This document shows positions 7,415-15,061 of a stretch of DNA of 34,143 nucleotides, piece by piece; positions within the stretch are counted from its first letter, which is position 1; every line of letters begins with the position of its first letter. Source of the DNA: an uncultured beta proteobacterium (GTDB lineage: Bacteria > Pseudomonadota > Gammaproteobacteria > Burkholderiales > Burkholderiaceae_C); the NCBI GenBank assembly GCA_903906695.1, contig CAIVLG010000080.1, positions 1 through 34,143 of the forward strand. The letters are read 5' to 3'. The notes beneath the pieces were generated by a model that was given only the letters and a program-made list of their open reading frames with translations, was not told the origin of the DNA and searched no databases. Both the position numbers and the translations under genes were made by a program.

Positions 7415-8452
7415 ATGAAGCACGGTTCACCCTATGGCACGCATCGCGTGATCGAACCGCTCGGCGTGCTGCCGCAGGGCGCGTGGAAGATCGACAACAC
7501 GATGGCGATCTGGGACAACGAGATCCTGATCGACGTCTCGGCGCTCAACATCGACGCCGCCAGCTTCACGCAAATCAAGAATGAGGCCGGCGGCGACGTG
7601 AGCCGCGTGGCCGACATCGTGCGCTCGATTGTGGCGCAGCGGGGCAAGCATCACAACCCGGTGACGGGATCGGGCGGCATGCTGATCGGCAGCGTGCGCG
7701 CCATCGGGCCTGAACTGGCAGGCAAGATCGACCTGCGGGTTGGGGACAAGATTGCTACGCTGGTGTCGCTGTCACTGACACCGCTGCACATCGCCGAGAT
7801 CATCAAGATCCACCTGGAACGCGACCAGATCGAGATCCGAGGCCAAGCCATCCTGTTTGAAACTGGTCTCTATGCCAAGCTGCCCGCCGACATTCCAGAG
7901 AAGACGGCGCTGGCCATCCTCGACGTTGCCGGCGCCCCGGCACAGACGGCGCGCCTGGTACAAGTTGGCGACACCGTGGTGGTGATCGGTGGCGGCGGCA
8001 AGTCCGGCACGCTGTGCGTCTATGAAGCGAAGAAGCGCGCGGGACCAAGTGGCTCCGTCATCGGTGTCTCGCCCTTCGCGGTCGACTGCCAACGCATGAC
8101 GGACCTCGGCTGGGCCGACCACACGCTGCAAGTCGATGCCACCAACGCGCTGGCCTTGATGGAGGCGGTGGCTGGCGTGACCGACGGCAAGCAGGCCGAC
8201 GTTGTGATCAACTGCGTCAACCTGCCCAACACCGAAATGGGCAGCATCCTGTGCGCCCGCCAGCACGGCAAGATCTACTTCTTCTCGATGGCCACCAGCT
8301 TCACCGCCGCCGCGCTCGGCGCCGAAGGCGTCGGCAAGGACGTGGAGATGATCGTCGGCAATGGTTACGCCACCGGCCACGCCGAGTTTGCGCTCGGCCT
8401 GCTGCGCGAGAACGCCAAGCTGCGCCAGTTGTTTGAAGATCGTTACGTCTGA
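7415..8452 (+). CDS. kdd: L-erythro-3,5-diaminohexanoate dehydrogenase
   Basis: NAD-dependent oxidative deaminase that turns L-erythro-3,5-diaminohexanoate into 3-keto-5-aminohexanoate in lysine fermentation. The 345-residue length matches the Kdd family. A Rossmann-type glycine-rich loop (VVVIGGGGKSGTL) lies near residue 190, preceded by an N-terminal domain that starts GSPYGTHRVIEPLGVLPQGA. It starts 13 bases after kamA and is followed by kamB, so it is plainly part of the kam operon. Recognition rests on family sequence style plus this context. Confidence 0.92.
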   Translation: MKHGSPYGTHRVIEPLGVLPQGAWKIDNTMAIWDNEILIDVSALNIDAASFTQIKNEAGGDVSRVADIVRSIVAQRGKHHNPVTGSGGMLIGSVRAIGPELAGKIDLRVGDKIATLVSLSLTPLHIAEIIKIHLERDQIEIRGQAILFETGLYAKLPADIPEKTALAILDVAGAPAQTARLVQVGDTVVVIGGGGKSGTLCVYEAKKRAGPSGSVIGVSPFAVDCQRMTDLGWADHTLQVDATNALALMEAVAGVTDGKQADVVINCVNLPNTEMGSILCARQHGKIYFFSMATSFTAAALGAEGVGKDVEMIVGNGYATGHAEFALGLLRENAKLRQLFEDRYV

Positions 8453-8465
8453 TGGGAGCGGTCGC

Positions 8466-9563
8466 ATGCCCACAAGTCCTCGGTTCGCCACCGACGCATT
8501 CCGCACCCTCGCCATCATGGGCATGAGCAAGAACACTGGCAAGACGGTGTCGCTGAACCATTTGTTGGCGCACGCGGCACAGGACGGCGTCAGTGTCGGC
8601 GTGACCTCGATTGGGCGCGATGGCGAGGAACGCGATCAGGTCTTCTTCGTTCCGAAGCCGCCGGTGCTCGTCTGGAGCGGCACACTGGTAGCGACAGCGC
8701 GCGCCACACTGGCACGCGCCAAGGTCCGTTGCGAGTTCATTGACGACACCGGCATTGCCAGCGCCATGGGCGAGATCGTGATCGTCAAGACGCTCGAGCA
8801 CGGCGAAATGGAAATCGCCGGCGCATCGCGTGGCAGCGACCAGTGCCAGGTCATCGCACGGTTGCAACGGTGCGGCGCAACGCAGGTGCTGCTCGACGGC
8901 GCACTCGGGCGCAGTCAGCACGCCTCGCCCGCAATTGCCGACGCCGTCATTCTGGCCACCGGTGCTGCGCTCGGCGGCGGCGTCGCGGATGTGCTGCGCA
9001 AGACGCGTGAACGGCTCGCCATTCTGGGCATTGCGGCGGTCGATGCCAGCACAAAGGCTCTCGTCGCGCCGCTGTTCGCGCAGGGCGGCGTGGCACTCTG
9101 GGACGACGCTGGCAAGCTGCTGTTTCAGGAACCCATTGCCACGCTCAATGCCGGCGCCGTGCTGCTGCAACACTGCGAAGCAGAGTTGGGAACTATCGCC
9201 CTCAGCGGCGCGGTCGGACGCTTGCTCTGGCAAGCGCTTATGACACTGGCCGCGCGCCATCCCTGTCTGACCGTGGTGGTAGCCGATGGCACACGGCTCT
9301 TCGTCGAGAACAGCGACCTGCTGGCGTTCGAACAACTCGGCGGACGCCTGCTGGCGTGGCAGGCAATCAAGGTCGCCGGTATCACGCTCAATCCTTACTC
9401 GCCGATGGGTGGCAGCTTTGCGGCGGACGAATTTCTGGCGGCGGCGCGGTTGGCATTTGCCGGCTACGTGGTCAGGGATGTAATGCTGGAGCCTGTCATT
9501 GCGGGTCCCGACCCGCAATCCATAGGGCAGGTGGCAATGGATGCCGGATTGAGTCCGGCATGA
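8466..9563 (+). CDS. kamB: KamB-like reactivase subunit for lysine 5,6-aminomutase
   Basis: A P-loop protein of 365 residues with a Walker A motif at residues 19-27 (GMSKNTGKT) and a helical/Rossmann-like remainder. A small KamB protein, usually paired with the MutS-like ATPase KamC, reactivates B12-dependent lysine 5,6-aminomutase in lysine fermenters. The start at 8466 has GGGAG seven bases upstream, 13 bases after kdd; the frame is open further upstream but that part overlaps kdd. The last 22 or so codons coincide with two palindromic repeat units (9498-9519 and 9541-9561), and the stop codon comes from repeat DNA, so the natural C-terminus has probably been replaced. No kamC is visible in the window. 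Confidence 0.75.
   Translation: MPTSPRFATDAFRTLAIMGMSKNTGKTVSLNHLLAHAAQDGVSVGVTSIGRDGEERDQVFFVPKPPVLVWSGTLVATARATLARAKVRCEFIDDTGIASAMGEIVIVKTLEHGEMEIAGASRGSDQCQVIARLQRCGATQVLLDGALGRSQHASPAIADAVILATGAALGGGVADVLRKTRERLAILGIAAVDASTKALVAPLFAQGGVALWDDAGKLLFQEPIATLNAGAVLLQHCEAELGTIALSGAVGRLLWQALMTLAARHPCLTVVVADGTRLFVENSDLLAFEQLGGRLLAWQAIKVAGITLNPYSPMGGSFAADEFLAAARLAFAGYVVRDVMLEPVIAGPDPQSIGQVAMDAGLSPA
9498..9561. repeat. REP-like palindromic repeat pair overlapping the 3' end of kamB
   Basis: Two short palindromes lie 21 bp apart: ATTGCGGGT-N4-ACCCGCAAT (9498-9519) and ATGCCGGA-N5-TCCGGCAT (9541-9561). The second, followed by TGACG, resembles the dispersed GGATGCCGGA...TCCGGCATGACG palindromes common in proteobacterial intergenic regions. 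Here the element extends into the kamB reading frame and supplies its stop codon. Confidence 0.6.
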
Positions 9564-9606
9564 CGATACGTGTAATCACGCGTGACGTGATCGCAGGAGA
9601 AATTGA

Positions 9607-11163
9607 ATGAGTCAGTTGCATTTGGACCCGGCGCAGATCGAGCGAGCGCGCGAATCGGCGCGGCGGATTGCGCGCCAGGTCTTTGATCAGATGAGCGCCT
9701 ACACCACGACAACGGTGGAACGCGCCACGCTGCGCCTGCTCGGCATCGACGGCGTCGACGGCAACGGCGTGCCGCTGCCCAATCGCGTCGTCAACCATCT
9801 ACAAGAGCAGGGCATCCTGCAGCACGGCGCGGCCACCGCCATCGCTGCCGCCATGCAGGAACGCGGTTGCAGCGCGCAACAGGTGGCGCAGGCGGTGGTC
9901 GATGGTGTGTTGACGTTGACCCGCGCCAAAGACGAAGCAGCATCTCGCGCGAGCGCGCAGTCGGTTGCCGCAGCCGCCTGCCGGAAGATTGCAGCGCAAC
10001 GTGCCTTGCGCGAGGAACGCATCCAGACACTCGGTGAAGGCTCGACGCCATGGCTTTATCTGATCGTCGCCACCGGCAACATCCACGAGGACGTGATCCA
10101 GGCGCGCGCCGCCGCTGAGCAGGGGGCTGACATCATTGCCGTGATCCGCTCCACCGGCCAGAGCCTGCTCGACTACGTGCCGTTTGGTGCCACCACAGAG
10201 GGCTTTGGCGGCACTTACGCCACACAGAAGAACTTCCGACTGATGCGCGCGGCGCTGGATGAGATGGGTGCCAAGCTAGGACGCTACATCCGCCTGACCA
10301 ACTACTGCTCAGGCCTGTGCATGCCCGAGATCGCCGCCATGGGCGCCCTCGAACGCCTGGACGTGATGCTCAACGACTCGATGTACGGCATCATCTTTCG
10401 CGACATCAACATGCAGCGCACATTCATCGACCAGTTCTTCTCGCGCATGGTCAATGCCTTTGCCGGCGTCATCATCAACACGGGAGAAGACAATTACCTG
10501 ACCACCGCCGATGCCTATGAGGCGGCTCACACGGTGCTGGCCTCACAACTGATCAACGAGCAGTTCGCCGTTCTCTCGGGTCTGGAACCAAAGCAGATGG
10601 GCCTCGGCCACGCCTTCGAGATCCACCCCGAGATGGAGAACGGTTTACTGTGGGAATTGGCCCACGCGCAACTGGCGCGCCAGGTGTTCCCCGACGCCAC
10701 GCTCAAGTACATGCCGCCAACCAAGCACATGACGGGCAACATCTTCAAGGGTCAGGTGCAGAACACGCTGTTCAACGTGGTCAGCAGCGTCACACAGCAG
10801 AACATCCACCTGCTGGGCATGATGACCGAGGCCAACCACACGCCCTTCATCCAGGACCGTTTCCTCGCCATCCAGAATGCGCGCTATGTCTTTGGCACGA
10901 TGAAGGACCTGCATTCGGAAATCGAATTCAAGCGCGGCGGCCTGATCGAGCAGCGCGCACAGGCCGTGTTGCTTGACGCCGAACAGATGCTGGCGACCAT
11001 CGAGCGCATCGGCCTTCCCGCAGCCATCAGTCAAGCCATGTTCGCCGAGATCGCACGCACGCCGAGCGGCGGCAAGGGGCTTGATGGCGTGATCGAGAAG
11101 GCTGGCGATTACTCCAACCCGTTTCCGGACTTGATGTTGGCGAAGGGAGCCCGCCATGGGTAA
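9607..11163 (+). CDS. kamD: Lysine 5,6-aminomutase alpha subunit
   Basis: Large catalytic subunit (518 residues, family-typical) of the adenosylcobalamin/PLP enzyme that moves the terminal amino group of beta-lysine to give 3,5-diaminohexanoate. The sequence has the family's N-terminal helical part and a long TIM-barrel region (VIRSTGQSLLDYVPFGATTE, TNYCSGLCMPEIAAMGALER, PTKHMTGNIFKGQ). The start is secure: AGGAG lies seven bases before the ATG. The gene overlaps kamE by 8 bp, so the two subunits are translationally coupled. It works as a complex with KamE in the cytoplasm and needs an adenosylcobalamin supply. Confidence 0.95.
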   Translation: MSQLHLDPAQIERARESARRIARQVFDQMSAYTTTTVERATLRLLGIDGVDGNGVPLPNRVVNHLQEQGILQHGAATAIAAAMQERGCSAQQVAQAVVDGVLTLTRAKDEAASRASAQSVAAAACRKIAAQRALREERIQTLGEGSTPWLYLIVATGNIHEDVIQARAAAEQGADIIAVIRSTGQSLLDYVPFGATTEGFGGTYATQKNFRLMRAALDEMGAKLGRYIRLTNYCSGLCMPEIAAMGALERLDVMLNDSMYGIIFRDINMQRTFIDQFFSRMVNAFAGVIINTGEDNYLTTADAYEAAHTVLASQLINEQFAVLSGLEPKQMGLGHAFEIHPEMENGLLWELAHAQLARQVFPDATLKYMPPTKHMTGNIFKGQVQNTLFNVVSSVTQQNIHLLGMMTEANHTPFIQDRFLAIQNARYVFGTMKDLHSEIEFKRGGLIEQRAQAVLLDAEQMLATIERIGLPAAISQAMFAEIARTPSGGKGLDGVIEKAGDYSNPFPDLMLAKGARHG

Positions 11164-11911
11164 TACAAAAATTCCAGAAAGATGGGTGAAGCCTTACGGC
11201 GACACGCTCGATGACGGCCGGATGCAACTCTCGTTCACGCTGCCGGTGGCGCTCGACGAGACGAGCAAGGAAGGCGCGAAACGGCTCGCGACGCTGATGG
11301 GGCTGCAGGAGCCCGCAGTGGTGCATGCGGAGGACATGGGCCAGGGCTTTAGCTTCTACATCGTCTACGGGCAGTGCCAGCACCGGGTTGATCTCTCCAG
11401 CCTGCAGGTCGTCACGCCCGACTACGAAGTGCTGGACAAGGCTGGCGTTGATGCGCTGATAGAGCGCGTCATGGGCCGGCGCATGGTGGTGATTGGCGCC
11501 TGCATAGAGACCGACGCCCACACAGTGGGAATCGATGCCATCATGAACATGAAGGGCTTCAACGGGCACAAGGGGCTGGAAAGCTACCATCAGATCCGCG
11601 CCATCAACCTGGGAGCCCAGGTCGACTCCGAAGATTTGGTGGCACGCGCCATCGAGGAAAAGGCCGACGTGATCCTGGTGTCGCAGGTGGTGACGCAGAA
11701 AAACATCCACCTCGACAACCTGACCAAGCTCTGTGACCTGCTTGAAGCCGAGGGCCTGCGCGACAGGGTCATCCTGGTCGTCGGCGGCCCGCGCATCAGC
11801 CACGAACTGGCCAAAGAACTGGGCTACGACGCCGGCTTTGGCAGCAAGACCTACGCCGAGGACGTGGCCTCCTTTGCCATCCACGAATGGATTAAACGAA
11901 AGGCCCCCTGA
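11156..11911 (+). CDS. kamE: Lysine 5,6-aminomutase beta subunit
   Basis: B12-binding subunit of 251 residues. It carries the base-off cobalamin motif D120-A-H122-T-V-G125. Eleven residues after the His is Lys133, the equivalent of the lysine that holds PLP in the Acetoanaerobium enzyme (His133/Lys144 there). The C-terminal Rossmann-like B12 domain continues with ILVSQVVTQKN and LVVGGPRISHELAKELGYDA, the usual end. The start follows GGGAG and lies inside the end of kamD. Its stop codon is directly followed by the kal ATG. Confidence 0.95.
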   Translation: MGNTKIPERWVKPYGDTLDDGRMQLSFTLPVALDETSKEGAKRLATLMGLQEPAVVHAEDMGQGFSFYIVYGQCQHRVDLSSLQVVTPDYEVLDKAGVDALIERVMGRRMVVIGACIETDAHTVGIDAIMNMKGFNGHKGLESYHQIRAINLGAQVDSEDLVARAIEEKADVILVSQVVTQKNIHLDNLTKLCDLLEAEGLRDRVILVVGGPRISHELAKELGYDAGFGSKTYAEDVASFAIHEWIKRKAP

Positions 11912-12325
11912 ATGGAAAACCACACCAGCCTGATCCGTCTGCGTATGAGCGCGCACGACGCCCACTACGCCGGCAATCTGGTCGATGGCGCACGCATGCT
12001 TCACCTGTTCGGCGACGTTGCCACTGAACTGCTGATTCGCAGCGATGGAGATGAGGGCCTGTTCGTCGCGTACGATAAGGTCGAATTCCTTGCTCCGGTC
12101 CACGCCGGTGATTACATAGAGGCTAGTGGTCGCATCGTGAGAGTCGGCAAGACCTCGCGCACTATGATGTTTGAGGCGCGCAAGGTCATCATGTCCGCCG
12201 GCGTGGTGGGTCAGCCCTCTGCGACTAACGTCTTAGATGTACCCATCGTAGTCTGCAAGGCGTCGGGGACATGCGTCGTGCCTACCCACTGCCAGCGTCT
12301 CAAGCGCGGATCGAGTGAATTTTGA
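11912..12325 (+). CDS. kal: 3-aminobutyryl-CoA ammonia-lyase
   Basis: Small hot-dog-fold enzyme (137 residues) that removes ammonia from L-3-aminobutyryl-CoA to give crotonyl-CoA. The family pattern is seen in [20 protein letters not shown] at the N-terminus, [19 protein letters not shown], the [17 protein letters not shown] strand and the C-terminal [12 protein letters not shown]. It begins at the base after the kamE stop and overlaps the start region of kce, consistent with tight operon coupling. The assignment leans on operon context as well as sequence. Confidence 0.9.
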   Translation: MENHTSLIRLRMSAHDAHYAGNLVDGARMLHLFGDVATELLIRSDGDEGLFVAYDKVEFLAPVHAGDYIEASGRIVRVGKTSRTMMFEARKVIMSAGVVGQPSATNVLDVPIVVCKASGTCVVPTHCQRLKRGSSEF

Positions 12326-12327
12326 TC

Positions 12328-13149
12328 ATGCAAAAACTCATCATTACCGCTGCCGTAACTGGCGCCGAAGTTACCCACGAACAGCACTCGGCATTGCCAA
12401 TCAGCCCGGATGAGATTGCGATCGCGACCGAGGAATGCGTCAAGGCCGGCGCCTCGATTGTTCACCTGCACGCACGCAACGCCGACGGCAGTCCCACACA
12501 AGACCGGGAAACCTACCGCGAGATCATCGCGGCCGTGCGCAAGCGCTGCGACGTGATTATCCAGGTGTCAACTGGCGGCGCCGTTGGCATGACGCCAATT
12601 GAGCGCTTGGCCCCGCTGTCACTTGCGCCTGAGATGGCTACGCTCTCGATGGGCACGGTCAACTTCGGCGCCGATGTCTTCATGAATCATCCTTCTGACA
12701 TGGAAGATTTCGCACGCACGATGCAGGAACACGGAGTCAAGCCCGAGCTTGAGATTTTTGACAGCGGCATGCTCACGACGGCGAACCGCTGGCTGAAGAA
12801 GGGCATTCTGAAAGGGTCACAGCATTTTGATTTTGTACTGGGCATTCCAGGCGGGATGGCGGCCACTGCGGAAGCGCTGATCTACCTTAAGACCCAATTG
12901 CCAGCGAACTCGACTTGGACCGTCGCCGGCATCGGCAGCGCCCAGTTACAGCTGGGCACACTTGCCATCATCCTCGGAGGCCATGTTCGTGTCGGATTTG
13001 AGGACAACATCTACTACCGCAAGAATGAACTAGCTTCAAGCAACGCTCAACTGGTTGCGCGAATCGCGAAAATCAGCCGGCTACTGGAGAGAGAGGTGGC
13101 TACGCCAAGCGAGGCTCGCGTGATGTTAGGTATCACTGGTAATGCCTGA
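12328..13149 (+). CDS. kce: 3-keto-5-aminohexanoate cleavage enzyme (BKACE family)
   Basis: Zinc-dependent beta-keto acid cleavage enzyme that converts 3-keto-5-aminohexanoate plus acetyl-CoA into acetoacetate and 3-aminobutyryl-CoA. Family hallmarks are KLIITAAVTGAEV at the start, the metal-binding VHLHAR motif, QVSTGGAVGMTPIERLAPLS, MGTVNFG, and the C-terminal GGHVRVGFEDNIYY. From the ATG at 12328 it has 273 residues; a TTG at 12322 is in frame. It is the last gene of the kam operon; the 14-bp gap to the convergent M19 gene holds no clear terminator. CoA-transferase genes (atoDA) for the acetoacetate branch are not in the window. Confidence 0.94.
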   Translation: MQKLIITAAVTGAEVTHEQHSALPISPDEIAIATEECVKAGASIVHLHARNADGSPTQDRETYREIIAAVRKRCDVIIQVSTGGAVGMTPIERLAPLSLAPEMATLSMGTVNFGADVFMNHPSDMEDFARTMQEHGVKPELEIFDSGMLTTANRWLKKGILKGSQHFDFVLGIPGGMAATAEALIYLKTQLPANSTWTVAGIGSAQLQLGTLAIILGGHVRVGFEDNIYYRKNELASSNAQLVARIAKISRLLEREVATPSEARVMLGITGNA

Positions 13150-13163
13150 GCGATTGTGGAAGT

Positions 13164-14156
13164 TCAACTCGGCGCCTTCCAGACTTGTCGTGCCACGCGC
13201 ATCAGGTTGCCGCCCAAAATGGCTTGCAGGTCGCACTCACGATAGCCAAGACGCATCAGCCCCTCCATGATCTCTTCAAGCTGCTCAGGCCGCACGAAGT
13301 TCATGCCGCTGGCAAAGCCCAACTCTGGGGGAAAGATGTGCTTCATCTCCGCCATCCCTGCGTCGATCTCAGCTTGATCAAAAACATAGTCCAGCCCCAA
13401 AGCGACATGCTGCGGCCCAATCAGTTGCACAGCGTAATCCAGATGACGCACGAAGGTCTCGCTGCGGATGTCGTTGTCGCCAAGGAATGGACCAACGCCG
13501 TTGATACCGACCACGCCACCGGTGGCGGCACATTGGCGCATCAATGCGTCCGAGATGTTGCGCGGGTGCTGGCGCACTGCAGTCGGATTGGAGTGCGAGA
13601 AAACAACCGGCCCTTGGGCATAGGCCATTACATCGCGTGCGGTGCGTTCACCGCTATGACTGCAGCACACTAACATGCCAACGCGGTGCATCTCATCCAT
13701 GAGTCGACGACCAAAATCAGTGAGGCCGCTGTCTTCGTCCAGGCAACCACCCGCAGCTGAATTGTTGCGGTTATAGGCTAACAACATCCATCGCACACCC
13801 AGGTCGAAATAGAGCTGTACGAGACTGGCTTGGTCACCCACCGCATTTGCGCCTTCGATGTCAAAGCTCACCGCCAAACGGCCTGTGGCCCGGGCGTGTT
13901 CAATGTCTTCCACTGTCCGCACCAAGACGTATTCACTGGCGCGCTGCGCCAGCCAGTGCCTGAAGCTGGCGATCATGCGCACATGCTGCTCGATGCCGTC
14001 GTCGCCGAAGCCTATGTTCAGCGATATGTGGTCGATGCCCGCGGCTCGGTAGCGCGCCAGTTGGGGCAAGAAGCTCTCATCATGTGGCCGCAGCGGCAAG
14101 CAACCATGGTTGTCCCAGATCAAGCAGCCATCAATGATGTTCCGCGCGGTTTTCAA
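13164..14156 (-). CDS. M19-family (renal dipeptidase-like) membrane dipeptidase homologue
   Basis: Amidohydrolase-fold dipeptidase family of 330 residues; relatives hydrolyse dipeptides, often with a D-residue at the C-terminal position. Likely zinc-site residues are visible: His17 in WDNHGC, bridging Glu101 in FDIEGAN, His167 in CCSHSGE and His188 in FSHSNPTA. The first-strand Asp of the usual HxD pair is Cys19 here. RNISD and GLDYVFD follow the family pattern. No signal peptide is seen, so it is probably cytoplasmic. The frame demands a TTG start at 14156, without a convincing ribosome site, 13 bases after the XRE-cupin gene and probably cotranscribed. It fits the peptide/D-amino-acid block. 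Confidence 0.85.
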   Translation of the reverse strand: MKTARNIIDGCLIWDNHGCLPLRPHDESFLPQLARYRAAGIDHISLNIGFGDDGIEQHVRMIASFRHWLAQRASEYVLVRTVEDIEHARATGRLAVSFDIEGANAVGDQASLVQLYFDLGVRWMLLAYNRNNSAAGGCLDEDSGLTDFGRRLMDEMHRVGMLVCCSHSGERTARDVMAYAQGPVVFSHSNPTAVRQHPRNISDALMRQCAATGGVVGINGVGPFLGDNDIRSETFVRHLDYAVQLIGPQHVALGLDYVFDQAEIDAGMAEMKHIFPPELGFASGMNFVRPEQLEEIMEGLMRLGYRECDLQAILGGNLMRVARQVWKAPS

Positions 14157-14169
14157 GGCAGGGTCGCTG

Positions 14170-14856
14170 TCACAGTGGTGGCGTGTTAGCGCTCACGACA
14201 ACAGCCTCCTCGTCTCCAAGGTTCCGAAAGCGATGCGGCAGGCGGCTCGGGAACAGGTAAGCGTCGCCGGCTTCAAGGATGCGGGTGATACCGCCAACGG
14301 TGACCTCAAGTTTTCCCTTGATAACCACACCGCCTTCGTCCCCTGAGTGACCGTAGGGGGTCTGAGCCGTCTCAGCATTAGGTTCGTAGTGTTCCAATAG
14401 GACCTGCAACGGCCGTCCAGTGAGGTTGTGCCCTACCTGGCGCAGAGACAAGCCCTTACCGCCGACCTCCAACAACTCCTCGTGGCGGAAGAAGATTTGA
14501 GTGTCGCTTTCAGGGTCGAGCGAAAAGAACTCAGAGAGCGTCATGGGTAGGCTGTCCAGAATCTTGCGAAGCGACCCCACTGACGGACTGATCGCATCAC
14601 GCTCTATGCCGCCCACTGTGCCATGAGTCAATCCCGAGCGGCGTGCCAATTCGCGCTGTGACAAGCCAAATAGCTCTCTCACATGCCGAAGCCGTGGGCC
14701 AATTCCTGGCGATGAATCGTCAACTTCGCTTGCCCTTGCAACCTTTCGTTCTTCGGCGGGAGTTTTCACGCCATCTCTCTTCCGGCCTGTAGTCTCAGTG
14801 TTGCCAAGTGCGATTTCAGATTTTTCGGTTTTGCGAGGGCGCTTCGAGGGTTCCAT
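14170..14856 (-). CDS. XRE-family regulator with C-terminal cupin domain
   Basis: A 228-residue regulator. A basic, low-complexity N-terminus is followed by an XRE helix-turn-helix at about 55-105 (LRHVRELFGLSQRELARRSG, then SPSVGSLRKILDSLPMTLSE). A cupin sensor lies at about 155-225 (HSGDEGGVVIKGKLEVTVGG, then GDAYLFPSRLPHRFRN). This is the PuuR-like arrangement often seen with amino-acid, amine and peptide catabolic genes. It is the only regulator inside the peptide/D-Glu block, so it is the best candidate to bind the repeated TGGATANNWTRTTRWCC motif; that link is inference. Confidence 0.88.
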   Translation of the reverse strand: MEPSKRPRKTEKSEIALGNTETTGRKRDGVKTPAEERKVARASEVDDSSPGIGPRLRHVRELFGLSQRELARRSGLTHGTVGGIERDAISPSVGSLRKILDSLPMTLSEFFSLDPESDTQIFFRHEELLEVGGKGLSLRQVGHNLTGRPLQVLLEHYEPNAETAQTPYGHSGDEGGVVIKGKLEVTVGGITRILEAGDAYLFPSRLPHRFRNLGDEEAVVVSANTPPL

Positions 14857-15061
14857 GAGTCGAATTTAGAGTTGTTTAGTGAGTCATGACCAGTTCGAGG
14901 ATTGGCACCATAAACGACAGGTCCACGAGGTCGGAAAACTTCGAGTTTACGCTGATGAGGGTCATCCGGCCGAGCCTGTCGTCTTGCAATCTGGTTAGGC
15001 CTCAAAGCGCTCCAAACTTCGAGTACTGACGCAAGCCGCAAGGTCGCATGACACGCACTTC

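Noticed and set aside
8301-9518. Minus-strand open frame of 405 codons opposite kdd/kamB
   Set aside because: It lies antisense to well-supported genes, is extremely rich in Arg/His/Gln, has no domain and no ribosome site; it is a by-product of high GC.
11027-12103. Minus-strand frame of 358 codons opposite kamD/kamE/kal
   Set aside because: Antisense to kamE, which shows clear B12 and PLP motifs; no recognisable protein pattern.
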